Positions 43,820 to 52,235 of a stretch of 64,000 nt of DNA are shown piece after piece. Position 1 is the first letter of the stretch. Each line of letters begins with the position of its first letter. The DNA comes from SZUA-152 sp964401355 (GTDB lineage Bacteria; Pseudomonadota; Gammaproteobacteria; SZUA-152): assembly GCA_964401355.1 (NCBI GenBank), contig CAYNYJ010000004.1, positions 7,093-71,092 of the forward strand, read 5' to 3'. Under the pieces are notes generated by a model. The model had not been told where the DNA came from. It made no database searches and saw only the letters and a list, made by a program, of their open reading frames with translations. The position numbers and the translations under genes were made by a program.

Positions 43820-44823
43820 GAGTGGCCTCCTTCCGCCGCAACATCTTCAATCGGCGGGCGCCCCAGCACCATGGACATCACCGCCATGCGCACCGCAATG
43901 CCATTGCTGACCTGTTCGAGGATCACCGATTGCGGCCCATCGGCAATTTCGGAATCAATTTCCACGCCGCGATTAATCGGCCCGGGATGCATGACAATGG
44001 CGTCGGGCTTGGCCATCGCCAGTTTACTTTTGGTGAGGCCGTAATTCTGAAAATATTCATTTTCGCTGGGCAACATCGCGCTACGCATGCGTTCTTTTTG
44101 CAGCCGCAACATGATCACCACGTCGGCATCCCGCAGCCCGGCTTTCATATCGTGATAGACGTGCACCCCCAGACTTTCAACCTGATGAGGAATCAGCGTC
44201 TTCGGCGCGACCACCCGCACCTCACTCACTCCCAACGTGGTCAACGCGTGAATCTGCGAACGCGCCACGCGCGAATGCATGATGTCGCCGACAATGGCCA
44301 CCGTGAGCGGCGCAAATTCGCCCTTGTGACGACGAATAGTGAACATGTCCAGTAGCGCCTGAGTCGGATGGGCGTGACGACCATCACCGGCGTTGACCAC
44401 GCTGACGTGCGGCGCCACATGCTGGGCAATCAAATGCGCGGCACCACTGTCGCCGTGGCGCACCACAAACATGTCGCACTGCATGGCCTCCAGATTGCGC
44501 AGCATGTCCAGCAGGCTTTCACCCTTCACCGTCGCCGAGGTGTTGATGTTGATTTTCAGCACGTCCGCCGACAGCCGTTTGGCGGCCAGCTCAAAGGTGG
44601 TGAGGGTGCGGGTGCTGGCCTCAAAGAACAGGTTCACCACCGTCTTGCCGCGCAGCAGGGGGACTTTACGTACTTGCGCATTGCGTACCTGCGGGTCGCC
44701 CACGCTGATAAACGATTCGGCGGTGTCGAGGATATCAACAATTTGTTGGCGCTTGAGACCTTCGATGGTCAGCAGGTGCCGCAACCGGCCCTGTTGATCC
44801 AACTGTATATTATGCTGCCTCAT
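43816..44823 (-). CDS. pyrB: Aspartate carbamoyltransferase catalytic subunit
   Basis: PyrB makes carbamoyl aspartate, the first committed step of pyrimidine synthesis. The carbamoyl-phosphate motif is FEASTRTLTTFELAAKRL, with HPTQALLDM, LRLQKERM and HPGPINRGVEI further on. Length is 335 residues with an N-terminal extension of about 10 residues, typical of the class that complexes with PyrC'. No pyrI is present. It overlaps pyrR and pyrC' by 4 bp each, so all three are translationally coupled. Confidence 0.96.
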   Translation of the reverse strand: MRQHNIQLDQQGRLRHLLTIEGLKRQQIVDILDTAESFISVGDPQVRNAQVRKVPLLRGKTVVNLFFEASTRTLTTFELAAKRLSADVLKININTSATVKGESLLDMLRNLEAMQCDMFVVRHGDSGAAHLIAQHVAPHVSVVNAGDGRHAHPTQALLDMFTIRRHKGEFAPLTVAIVGDIMHSRVARSQIHALTTLGVSEVRVVAPKTLIPHQVESLGVHVYHDMKAGLRDADVVIMLRLQKERMRSAMLPSENEYFQNYGLTKSKLAMAKPDAIVMHPGPINRGVEIDSEIADGPQSVILEQVSNGIAVRMAVMSMVLGRPPIEDVAAEGGHS

Positions 44824-45371
44824 GGCGTCTCCACCACTTCCAGGCGCAACGGTTGCGGCCCGGTCAGCTTGATGTGCTCATGTTCGTCCAACGAAACATG
44901 GTGGCCCACGATGTCGGCCTGAATCGGCAGTTCGCGACCACTGCGCTCACCCAGCACCACCAACGTGACGGACGCGGGGCGGCCATAATCAAAAATCTCA
45001 TTGAGTGCGGCGCGGATGGTGCGGCCAGTGTGCAGAATATCGTCCACCAGAATAATGTGCTGGTCATCGACGCGAGCCGGCAAATGTGAAGGTTTGACCT
45101 GGGGGTTCATGCCAATGCGCGAGAAATCATCACGATAAAAAGAGATATCCAGCTTGCCCAACGTTTGCTTGAGAGCCAGTTGCGCATGCAGTTGTTCGGC
45201 CACCCACACACCCCCAGTGTGTATGCCAATCATCAGCGCATCTTCCAGCGTACTGTTGTGAGCGGTACCGTTAGTGACATTGCCAACGTTGCGTTCAAAA
45301 TGCACCCGTAACGCCTCCGCCATGTCGGAAATCAGCACCTCTATCTGCGGGTTGGAGTCCTGTGTTGTCAT
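44820..45371 (-). CDS. pyrR: PyrR bifunctional regulator / uracil phosphoribosyltransferase
   Basis: PyrR binds UMP/PRPP and regulates pyr genes and also has uracil phosphoribosyltransferase activity. The PRPP motif is IILVDDILHTGRTIRAALNE, preceded by the DISFYRDDF segment typical of PyrR. Length is 183 residues. It heads the pyrR-pyrB-pyrC'-pyrK group as in Pseudomonas. No attenuator hairpin was recognised in the 63-bp gap upstream. Confidence 0.94.
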   Translation of the reverse strand: MTTQDSNPQIEVLISDMAEALRVHFERNVGNVTNGTAHNSTLEDALMIGIHTGGVWVAEQLHAQLALKQTLGKLDISFYRDDFSRIGMNPQVKPSHLPARVDDQHIILVDDILHTGRTIRAALNEIFDYGRPASVTLVVLGERSGRELPIQADIVGHHVSLDEHEHIKLTGPQPLRLEVVETP

Positions 45372-45434
45372 CGTGCGCCTTTTATCTCATGCGTCATTTT
45401 AGTTTTCGAGAGCGCATTTTCACCATCGTCTGAT

Positions 45435-45869
45435 TCAAAACCTGCCACCGGCTTGCTGCCTGAGCCAGGACTCAAGAATAATTTTTGCCGCCACCTTGTC
45501 GATATCGGCGGCCTGTATCTTGCGCGACTTGCCCTTTAATTCTTCCTCAGCCTGCAAGGACGACAGTCGTTCATCCATCAAATGGGCGCGCAGATTGTAG
45601 CGCCCATGCAACTGATTCCCAAATCGCTGCGCGCGACGACTCAATTCACTCTCCGAGTTGTCCATATTCAGCGGCAGGCCCACCACCACTTCGTCCGGTT
45701 GCCACTGTTCGATGAGGCGGGTGATGGCCTCCCAGTCCGGTTTGCCGTCAGTGGCGCGCACCGTACACAGGGCCGTGGCGGTGCCCGTCAATTCCTGACC
45801 CACCGCCACCCCGATGCGTTGGGTGCCGTAGTCGAAGCCTAACAGGGTGCGGCTTTTTCCTGCGTTCAT
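45435..45869 (-). CDS. ruvX: Putative Holliday-junction resolvase-like pre-16S rRNA nuclease
   Basis: RuvX/YqgF is an RNase H-fold nuclease that helps mature the 5' end of 16S rRNA. The first strand with catalytic Asp is LLGFDYGTQRIGVAVG, VVVGLPLNMDNSES is the second motif, and DERLSSLQAEEEL contains the third acidic residue. The last catalytic Asp is in AADIDKVAAKIIL. Length is 144 residues. Its ATG overlaps the yqgE stop by 4 bp. Confidence 0.94.
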   Translation of the reverse strand: MNAGKSRTLLGFDYGTQRIGVAVGQELTGTATALCTVRATDGKPDWEAITRLIEQWQPDEVVVGLPLNMDNSESELSRRAQRFGNQLHGRYNLRAHLMDERLSSLQAEEELKGKSRKIQAADIDKVAAKIILESWLRQQAGGRF

Positions 45870-46432
45870 GCGTGTCCCGCGTCACCTGTCAGCTGGTGAA
45901 TGTCGATACCGATCAACTTCGCGGCCGCCTCCCAGCGCGTTGACACCTCGGCATCAAAGATAATCTGGCTGTTGGCCGCCACATTGAGCCAGGCATTGCT
46001 ACGAATCTCTTCTTCCAGCTGACCCGCACCCCAACCGGCATAACCCAATGCCACCAAACTATTTTCCGGACCACGGCCTGCCGCCATGGCGGTGATAATG
46101 TCATTAGAGGTGGTCAGCGAAATCTGCTCGGTCACCGGCAGCGTGGCTTCCCACGGCTCGCCGGTCTGATGCAGGACAAAGCCACGCTCAACATCCACCG
46201 GGCCACCCCGAAATACCGGCTGCTTTTTGAGCATGTCGTCTTGCAAGGGGTGTTGGTCCATTTGTTCCATCAGCTCACCCACGGTCAAATCCACCGGCTG
46301 ATTGATGATGATGGCCATGGCGCCATTTTGATTGTGCTCACAGATGTACGCCACGCTGTGAAAAAAGTTGGGGTCCAACAACGTTGGCATTGCGATGAGA
46401 AACTGATTCGTCAAATAACCGGATTCGGCCAT
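45866..46432 (-). CDS. yqgE: YqgE/AlgH family protein (UPF0301)
   Basis: The family is of uncertain function; the P. aeruginosa member AlgH was linked to alginate regulation. The ATG at 46432 gives MAESGYLTNQFLIAMPTLLD, the canonical N-terminus, followed by SVAYICEHNQNGAMAIIINQP and RGGPVDVERGFVLH. Length is 188 residues. A longer TTG-initiated frame from 46492 is not supported by homology. It is coupled to ruvX. Confidence 0.93.
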   Translation of the reverse strand: MAESGYLTNQFLIAMPTLLDPNFFHSVAYICEHNQNGAMAIIINQPVDLTVGELMEQMDQHPLQDDMLKKQPVFRGGPVDVERGFVLHQTGEPWEATLPVTEQISLTTSNDIITAMAAGRGPENSLVALGYAGWGAGQLEEEIRSNAWLNVAANSQIIFDAEVSTRWEAAAKLIGIDIHQLTGDAGHA

Positions 46433-46492
46433 GCAGGTAGTATGAAGCCAAGCAGCAGCAGTAACAAGTTTTTGTTGTTCGTTAGACCGCAA

Positions 46493-46577
46493 ATTATTTT
46501 ACGGTCTATTTTGCCCGCTGTTTCGCTGACGACCCCGCCCGCTATTTTGTGGCCTATTTTTCCCGTTATTTCGCTGC
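46493..46577. repeat. Degenerate short direct repeats between yqgE and tonB
   Basis: Imperfect copies of a CTATTTTGCC/CGTTATTTCGCTG-like unit recur about four times across 46498-46590, running into the last codons of tonB. They look like a decayed tandem duplication of the tonB 3' end (AAAATAG units on the minus strand). Confidence 0.45.
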
Positions 46578-47507
46578 CTATTTTGCCGAGAACCGCCGGC
46601 CAGCCTCAAACACCCAGGTGCGGGTGATCACCAGTTCGTCGACCTCTTTGCGAATGTCTTCCGAGAAACGCGCAAACGGTGCGGCTAAACGCACAATGCG
46701 CATCGCGCCGTCATCGAGAATTTTGTGTCCCGATGACTGACGAATCTCGATCGCCTTGATGCTACCGTCACTGCCGAGCGTCACCGCCATAATCAGGCTG
46801 CCCGAGAGTTTTTGTCGCTTGGCCTCGTCGGGAAAATTAATCTTGCCGATGCGTTCCACCTTGGCGCGCCAGGCCTCTTCGTAAGACGCGTAACGATATT
46901 CCTGGGTGCGGGCGGAAATATATTTACGCTTGGGGCGATGCGCAAATACCCGCTGGGTCTGATCAATCTCCGCCGAAAGCCGGGCGATCTCCTTGCTGCG
47001 CGACAATAATTGCGCCGCCGTAAACCGCTGTTCCTGCTCCAGCTGTGGCGCAGCAATACCCGCTGAAATCTTGCGTTCTGAGCTGGCCGCAGTCAGCAGC
47101 TGTTTGCGTTGCGGCTCCGGCTGGGTGGCGATCCTGGTTTCCGGCACGAATTCGCGCACTTGACCTTCTTCACCCGTGGGCACCACCGGCGTCACCTCGG
47201 TGGACGGCCGCACCTTTTCCTCAGTATCACCGCCCCCTTCCTGACTGGCCTGGGCCAGGAAATCAGCGTCTTTAATGTCTTTGTCGGTACGACTTTGCAC
47301 CAGGGTCACTTCCAGGCCCGGCAATTTTTGTGGTGGCTGGAGACGATCTTCCTGACTGAAACTGATGCCGAGAATAATCAGGCTGTGCAACACCACGGCG
47401 AAAAATATCGTCAAACTGAGACGATCACCGGTAGTGACCTTGGGACGCACCGAAGGCGTCTTGCGCGTTTGCTGCATCGGTGATTGTGTTGCTTGTGCCG
47501 CTGTCAT
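46578..47507 (-). CDS. tonB: TonB-family energy transducer protein
   Basis: The 309-residue protein has a cytoplasmic N-terminus of about 30 residues, a single membrane helix (LSLTIFFAVVLHSLIILGISF, with the His seen in TonB helices), a long charged periplasmic region, and a C-terminal TonB domain from about 215: YRYASYEEAWRAKVERIGKI and GSLIMAVTLGSDGSIKAIEI. The ATG at 47507 has AGGTAAG upstream. Its place between gshB and yqgE matches P. aeruginosa tonB3, a gene needed for twitching motility, so a role linked to type IV pili is likely and iron uptake less so. Confidence 0.88.
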   Translation of the reverse strand: MTAAQATQSPMQQTRKTPSVRPKVTTGDRLSLTIFFAVVLHSLIILGISFSQEDRLQPPQKLPGLEVTLVQSRTDKDIKDADFLAQASQEGGGDTEEKVRPSTEVTPVVPTGEEGQVREFVPETRIATQPEPQRKQLLTAASSERKISAGIAAPQLEQEQRFTAAQLLSRSKEIARLSAEIDQTQRVFAHRPKRKYISARTQEYRYASYEEAWRAKVERIGKINFPDEAKRQKLSGSLIMAVTLGSDGSIKAIEIRQSSGHKILDDGAMRIVRLAAPFARFSEDIRKEVDELVITRTWVFEAGRRFSAK

Positions 47508-47551
47508 CTTACCTGTCTCAAAATCTCAATCTATTCTACTTTACTCTGCAT

Positions 47552-48079
47552 TCACCGGGGGCTATTCAAACGCGCCAGCACGGTGCGGGTCAACCAGCCA
47601 CTGAGCACCCCCAATATAGCCGCCAGCGACATCAGCACCGGATACAGGGTCAACAGCCCCGAGTGCGGCACAAACAACAGATAAGCCACCCAGAATTGCC
47701 CACTCATGTGGGCCAGGGCCGCCGCCACGCCGAGACCAATCGGCCCCGCCGCCCAACCCGGCAAGGCCCGGGCTATCAGCACCAGCACCCCCAATACCGC
47801 CACGCTGGCCAGGGCACCGGCGGCGGAGAGGAAAAAGGTCGGCGACAAAAAGGTACCGATCAAAATGCTGCCCACCAATACCCGCAACAGCGACACCCAG
47901 GCCGCCATTTTCCAGCCGTAGCGGCACAGCACCAACAGCGTCACCACATTGGCCAGCCCCGGCTTGATGCCCGGCAACGGGCTGGGCAGGGCGCTTTCGG
48001 CAATATGAATGGTAATCGCCAGGGCAGTAAAGCCGGCGATGAGATAATCGTCTCGCGTGGTTTGAATAAGTGAGTTCAT
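47552..48079 (-). CDS. Gx transporter family membrane protein (heptaprenyl diphosphate synthase component I-like)
   Basis: The 175-residue protein has about five membrane helices and the motif ALPSPLPGIKPGLANVVTLL, which defines this family (Pfam Hpre_diP_synt_I). Despite the name, the family is now read as a small ECF-S-like transporter. It lies downstream of NusG-II and ApbE genes on the same strand, although a 207-bp gap with a strong hairpin intervenes. The trio recurs in bacteria in predicted extracytosolic flavin transfer loci. Confidence 0.85.
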   Translation of the reverse strand: MNSLIQTTRDDYLIAGFTALAITIHIAESALPSPLPGIKPGLANVVTLLVLCRYGWKMAAWVSLLRVLVGSILIGTFLSPTFFLSAAGALASVAVLGVLVLIARALPGWAAGPIGLGVAAALAHMSGQFWVAYLLFVPHSGLLTLYPVLMSLAAILGVLSGWLTRTVLARLNSPR

Positions 48080-48129
48080 GACAGCATACATTTAGTCGGT
48101 ATTAAAGAAACCTCAGGTGAATATGAGAC

Positions 48130-48168
48130 ACCAAAAGTAGCGCGTTTCTTAAAGAACCTACTTTTGGT
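48130..48168. terminator. Strong 11-bp hairpin between NusG-II and Gx transporter genes
   Basis: ACCAAAAGTAG (48130-48140) pairs perfectly with CTACTTTTGGT (48158-48168); the 17-nt loop itself contains TTCTTAAAGAA. There is no T tract. It lies in the 207-bp gap upstream of the Gx transporter start and may be an RNA processing or attenuation structure, or a repeat unit. Confidence 0.5.
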
Positions 48169-48286
48169 AGCGAGGCAAAATTTAGCGAAAAAATGCCGCT
48201 TACACGGGGTTTGTCGATTCACGATCCCGCATTTTAAGCTGAATTTTGCCGCAGTATCGTGCCACATGAGGGTTTCTCAATGCCTG

Positions 48287-48670
48287 CTAAAAATTGATCG
48301 CATCGAAGCGTGGGTCACTGCCCAAAATTCGCAGGCTCACCCGGTTCGGCAAACACACCGCCACCTCACCCCCCTGGTTCAACCAACCCGCGTGCACACA
48401 CAGTTTGTTGAGGCAGGGCGAGGCGGCAAATCGCACCTGACCGTCGCGCACCTGAATAAAATTCTCGCCCAGCGGCCCCGGCACCACCAGGTCATGATCG
48501 TGAAACAGATTGAGACGCGCCCAGGGTTTACCATCAACCATCACCAAGGCCTCCGCACCGTGGCCATCGGACGACCAATAATTGACGTACAGGCCCACCA
48601 ACAAGCCCGCCGCCAACAACAGCACCAGGCCATCGCCGCGACTCAAACCCAACGAGCCCCATCGTTTCAC
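48287..48670 (-). CDS. NusG domain II-containing membrane-anchored protein
   Basis: The GTG at 48670 overlaps the apbE stop (GTGA). The 127-residue product has one N-terminal helix (GLVLLLAAGLLVGLYVNYW) and a periplasmic NusG-II-like beta domain with a CLNKLCVHAGW motif, whose two Cys could form a disulfide or bind a cofactor. The family occurs beside ApbE and FMN-binding or Rnf-type proteins. Function is unproven. Confidence 0.85.
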   Translation of the reverse strand: MKRWGSLGLSRGDGLVLLLAAGLLVGLYVNYWSSDGHGAEALVMVDGKPWARLNLFHDHDLVVPGPLGENFIQVRDGQVRFAASPCLNKLCVHAGWLNQGGEVAVCLPNRVSLRILGSDPRFDAINF

Positions 48671-49740
48671 AGAGGCTCGCTGACCACGACATTGGGCGGG
48701 GTTTCAGGGTCCGTCACAGGCTCAAACGCGGGTTCAAAGTGAAGACGTTCCCTAATACCCGGGGTGATCTGCACACCGCCTTTTTCATCCACCAGCATGA
48801 CCCCGGTGATACCCATGGCGCGCGCCACCGGCAACCAATCTTCCATTTTCGGGCCCGCCACAAACAACGCGGTGGCCGCGGCGTCGGCAAGATCCGCCTG
48901 TCGCGCAAACACCGTCACCGAACTCAATCCCTGTGCCGGATACCCCGTGCGTGGGTCAATAATGTGGTCATAACGGGTGCCCTGCCAATCGAAATAGCGC
49001 TCGTAATCCCCAGAAGTGAACACGCTCTCATCGCCTTCTACCTCCACCGAGGCCAGAATACCCGCCTTGTGTGGGTGGCGAATCCCGATCCGCCAGGGCC
49101 GATCCCCGTGACGACCGATCGCCCGCAGATCACCCCCGGCATTCACCACCGCGTTTTGAATACCCGCCTCCCGCAATATCGCGATGGCGTGATCGACGGC
49201 ATAGCCTTTGGCGAAGGCCCCAAAATCCAGCTTTACTGCCGGGTTCCGGGTCTGCATTTTCAGACCCTCGATACGAATATCCGCCATCGATGGATGCTGA
49301 TCGAGGATCGCACGAATCGCCGCATCGTTGGGGGGCGGCCCTTTCGGCGGTTCATTACCGGCAAAACCCCACAGCGCGACAAGTTTGCCGATGGCAGGAT
49401 TAAACAAGCCACCGCTGAGCCGGGACAATTCTGCCCCACGCTTCACCAGCGGCAGCACCGAAGGCGCGGCGGCAAAGGGCTCACCCTCGGCCAACATCGC
49501 ATTGACCCGACTCAAACTCCCCGCATGCCAGGCATGCCAGGTGCGGTGCATAAAATCAAAATCTGCGGCCAGGCGTGCCACCTGCTGGCGCGCTTTCGTC
49601 TCCTCTACCCCCCACAACTTGATGTCCACCACGGTACCGAACACCAGTAATTGCTCGTGATAAACGGCAGGCTTCGGGCTACAGCTGGCCAGGAAAACGA
49701 GGGAAAATAACCCGAAAATGCGGACAAATGTGCCGATCAT
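48667..49740 (-). CDS. apbE: FAD:protein FMN transferase, lipoprotein
   Basis: ApbE attaches FMN from FAD covalently to Thr of periplasmic target proteins. The signal peptide ends LASC (lipobox Cys at 20). Signatures are GGLFNPAIGKLV, KLDFGAFAKGYAVDHA, NAGGDLRAIG and TRYDHIIDPRTGYPAQG, with the metal-binding Asp/Thr in DAAATALFVAG. Length is 357 residues with a proline-rich C-terminal tail. It overlaps gshB and the NusG-II gene by 4 bp each. No target protein with an FMN-binding domain is in the window. Confidence 0.94.
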   Translation of the reverse strand: MIGTFVRIFGLFSLVFLASCSPKPAVYHEQLLVFGTVVDIKLWGVEETKARQQVARLAADFDFMHRTWHAWHAGSLSRVNAMLAEGEPFAAAPSVLPLVKRGAELSRLSGGLFNPAIGKLVALWGFAGNEPPKGPPPNDAAIRAILDQHPSMADIRIEGLKMQTRNPAVKLDFGAFAKGYAVDHAIAILREAGIQNAVVNAGGDLRAIGRHGDRPWRIGIRHPHKAGILASVEVEGDESVFTSGDYERYFDWQGTRYDHIIDPRTGYPAQGLSSVTVFARQADLADAAATALFVAGPKMEDWLPVARAMGITGVMLVDEKGGVQITPGIRERLHFEPAFEPVTDPETPPNVVVSEPL

Positions 49741-50714
49741 GCGCCGATTGAACCACTTTCCAGTTTGGCTTCTTGCAGTTTGGACGCGATGGCCTCCATC
49801 AATTGCCCGGCGATATCCAGCCCGTACAAGCCATCCAGCTCCCGAATGCAGGTCGGACTGGTGACATTGATCTCAGTCAGGTAATCACCGATCACGTCTA
49901 GCCCCACGAACATCAACCCCATGACCTTGAGTCGCGGGCCGACCTGCGCGCAAATCCAGCGGTCGCGCTCCGACAGTTCCACCCCCACGCCAGTACCGCC
50001 CACCGCGAGATTGCCCCGCGTCTCGCCCTTGGCTGGCACCCGCGCCAGGGCGTAAGGCACCGGTTCACCGTCAATCAACAAAATGCGTTTGTCGCCCGCG
50101 CTGATCTCTGGAATATAACGTTGCACCATCGCGTAGCGCTGGCCGTATTCCGTAAGCGTCTCGAAAATCACGCCAATATTGGGATCATCGGCACGCACCC
50201 GAAAAATAGAGGCACCGCCCATGGCGTCCAGGGGTTTGATGATGACGTCACTCTGCTCGACCAGAAAGGCCCGCAGGCGACCCTGGTCACGAGTCACCAG
50301 GGTCGGTGGCGTACATTGGGGAAACCAGGCGCAAGCCAGTTTTTCATTGGCCTCGCGCAGGGCGCGGGTACGATTGACCACCAGGGTGCCTTCTGCCTCA
50401 GCCAAGGCCAGCATCTGGGTGGCATACAAATATTCGGTGTCAATGGGCGGATCTTTGCGCATCAGCACCACATCCAGCTCACTCAATGGTGTTTCCTGCG
50501 CTTCACCCAGCTCAAACCAGTCCGTCGCATCATCGCGCACGGTCAACGCACGCAGCCGTGCAAAGGCCCGGCCATCACGCAAAAACAAATCACTCATTTC
50601 CCAATAAAATAGTGACCAACCGCGTGTCTGCGCCGCCAGAGCCATGGCCAAACTACTGTCCTTATGGGGTTTAATCGCACCAATGGGATCCATCAAAAGA
50701 CCAAGTTTGATCAT
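49737..50714 (-). CDS. gshB: Glutathione synthase
   Basis: GshB joins glycine to gamma-glutamylcysteine with ATP. It is an ATP-grasp enzyme: MRKDPPIDTEYLYATQ, NEKLACAWFP, KPLDAMGGASIFRV, EISAGDKRILLIDGEPVPYA and EINVTSPTCIREL are all family blocks. The ATG at 50714 gives MIKLGLLMDPIGAIKPHKDS, the expected N-terminus. Length is 325 residues. Its position just before pilG, in opposite orientation, differs slightly from P. aeruginosa, where it neighbours pilG as well. Confidence 0.96.
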   Translation of the reverse strand: MIKLGLLMDPIGAIKPHKDSSLAMALAAQTRGWSLFYWEMSDLFLRDGRAFARLRALTVRDDATDWFELGEAQETPLSELDVVLMRKDPPIDTEYLYATQMLALAEAEGTLVVNRTRALREANEKLACAWFPQCTPPTLVTRDQGRLRAFLVEQSDVIIKPLDAMGGASIFRVRADDPNIGVIFETLTEYGQRYAMVQRYIPEISAGDKRILLIDGEPVPYALARVPAKGETRGNLAVGGTGVGVELSERDRWICAQVGPRLKVMGLMFVGLDVIGDYLTEINVTSPTCIRELDGLYGLDIAGQLMEAIASKLQEAKLESGSIGA

Positions 50715-51313
50715 ATTTTGTTCGCCGCCCAAAAATTATTTGTGTGACTGCTCTTCTGAAACATACGCTTAAAACCCTAAAACAACGAACACCCCCTCAG
50801 GAAAAATACTGGCCGTGATCATGCGCCAAGATAATTCTCACGACGATACCCCCTCAATACTGTGGCATTCGCAGGAAGACCTTTAGTATCCAACCTGCCG
50901 GCCGATAGTTTGAAAGAGCTGCCGGTCAAACTAATATACCTATGAACAGCAGGCGCTTATGGATTGTACTTGAATAATGTGATAAATAAATGGGGCGATG
51001 CCATTGATTTAACAGGCGACTTTACGGTTGTAGTCCCTTGACGAACTTACCGTGATGCAACACCTGCCTTAACGGGTAGAATCACTAACGCGAAGCAACC
51101 GGACTTTGCTGACATAGTTATGAACCGATAAGATAAGCGATATAAATTCGCACAAAATTCCGGTAAGCAAGGTGACAGGGAAACTGCCAAAGCACGACAA
51201 GTAATTTCAGCTAGCAGCAATTTCCCCAAAAAAGGATATTCAATCCCGGCGAACGGCAACGTCGCTTTTAGCCTGGGGTACTTACGGATTAAAAAATAAG
51301 TAGAGGTGAAGCG
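50715..51313. other. 599-bp intergenic region between gshB and pilG
   Basis: No credible gene is seen. The region should hold the divergent promoters of gshB and the pil-chp operon. Weak -10 candidates on the plus strand are TAGAAT (51077) and TATAAA (51141), without good -35 boxes. A hairpin is at 51178-51226. Confidence 0.6.
51178..51226 (+). promoter_or_regulatory. Long hairpin in the pil-chp leader
   Basis: GGGAAA-C-TGC (51178-51187) pairs with GCA-A-TTTCCC (51217-51226), nine pairs with one mismatch, around a 29-nt loop that contains GCTAGC. It is 87 bp before pilG and would be in the leader of the operon. It does not fit a known riboswitch that I can recognise. Confidence 0.35.
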
Positions 51314-51718
51314 GTGTCTAGCAATACAGAAGAATCCAGCCTAGCGGGCGTCAAGGTGATGGTTATTGATGACAGTAAAACCATCCGCCGGACAGCCGAA
51401 ACGCTACTCAAGAAAGCGGGCTGTGAAGTGGTTACCGCCAACGATGGTTTTGAAGCATTGGCAAAGATTACGGATCAAAATCCCGACGTTATTTTTGTCG
51501 ATATCATGATGCCGCGGTTAGATGGTTATCAAACCTGCGCACTCATCAAAAAAAATCACAATTACAAAAATACACCCGTCATTCTGCTGACCAGTAAAGA
51601 TGGTTTGTTTGATCGCGCGCGCGGTCGCATCGTTGGCTCGGATCGATATCTGACAAAACCCTTTACCAAAGACGAATTATTAAATGCCATTAGAGAACAC
51701 TTGGCTGGATCCCACTAG
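51314..51718 (+). CDS. pilG: Twitching motility response regulator PilG
   Basis: PilG is a stand-alone CheY-like receiver that promotes pilus extension and cAMP signalling downstream of ChpA. The acidic pair is DD at 19-20, phospho-acceptor D63 (FVDIMMPRLDG), the switch Thr in LLTSKD and the conserved Lys K115 (TKPF). The GTG at 51314 has GAGGTG upstream. Length is 134 residues, 74 bp before pilH. It is the first gene of the Pil-Chp operon. Confidence 0.95.
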   Translation: MSSNTEESSLAGVKVMVIDDSKTIRRTAETLLKKAGCEVVTANDGFEALAKITDQNPDVIFVDIMMPRLDGYQTCALIKKNHNYKNTPVILLTSKDGLFDRARGRIVGSDRYLTKPFTKDELLNAIREHLAGSH

Positions 51719-51792
51719 CATTGTCCATTGTCGCTTTTTATTAACCAAGCAACACATTTTTAATCTAGCACTGTAAATTTGGAGCAGCACTC

Positions 51793-52158
51793 ATGGCAAA
51801 TATTTTAATTGTTGACGATTCACCCACTGAAGTTCATGTATTAACCGCCATGCTTGAAAAACATGGTTTTTCCGTTGCCTCGGCAAACAATGGCGAAGAG
51901 GGCATCGACAAAGCAAAATCTGAAAAACCGGATCTCATCCTGATGGATGTCGTAATGCCTGGCATGAACGGCTTTCAAGCCGCGCGTCAGATTTCCACTG
52001 ATCCAGAAACAACGAGTATCCCGATTATTATCGTCAGCACCAAAGATCAGGAAACAGATAAAATGTGGGGGCTACGCCAAGGTGCGAAAGACTACGTCAC
52101 AAAGCCTGCACAGGAAAAAGAATTAATCAGCAAAATTAATACCCTGCTGGGTGTTTAA
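51793..52158 (+). CDS. pilH: Twitching motility response regulator PilH
   Basis: PilH is the second receiver of the system and opposes PilG, favouring retraction or acting as a phosphate sink. Acidic residues DD at 8-9, phospho-acceptor D52 (LMDVVMPGMNG), Ser/Thr in IVSTKD and K104 (TKPA) are in place. Length is 121 residues, as in Pseudomonas PilH. It has no output domain. Confidence 0.95.
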   Translation: MANILIVDDSPTEVHVLTAMLEKHGFSVASANNGEEGIDKAKSEKPDLILMDVVMPGMNGFQAARQISTDPETTSIPIIIVSTKDQETDKMWGLRQGAKDYVTKPAQEKELISKINTLLGV

Positions 52159-52235
52159 GAAAGTGACAATGTCTGCACAACAGTCTGCACACACAAAATT
52201 ATACATTGAAAATTGATACTAAACGGTAAGGACAC

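Noticed and set aside
51078..51230. Possible c-di-GMP (GEMM) riboswitch before pilG
   Set aside because: Fragments such as ACAGGG and CAAAGC occur, but the conserved tetraloop receptor and the ordered core were not found.
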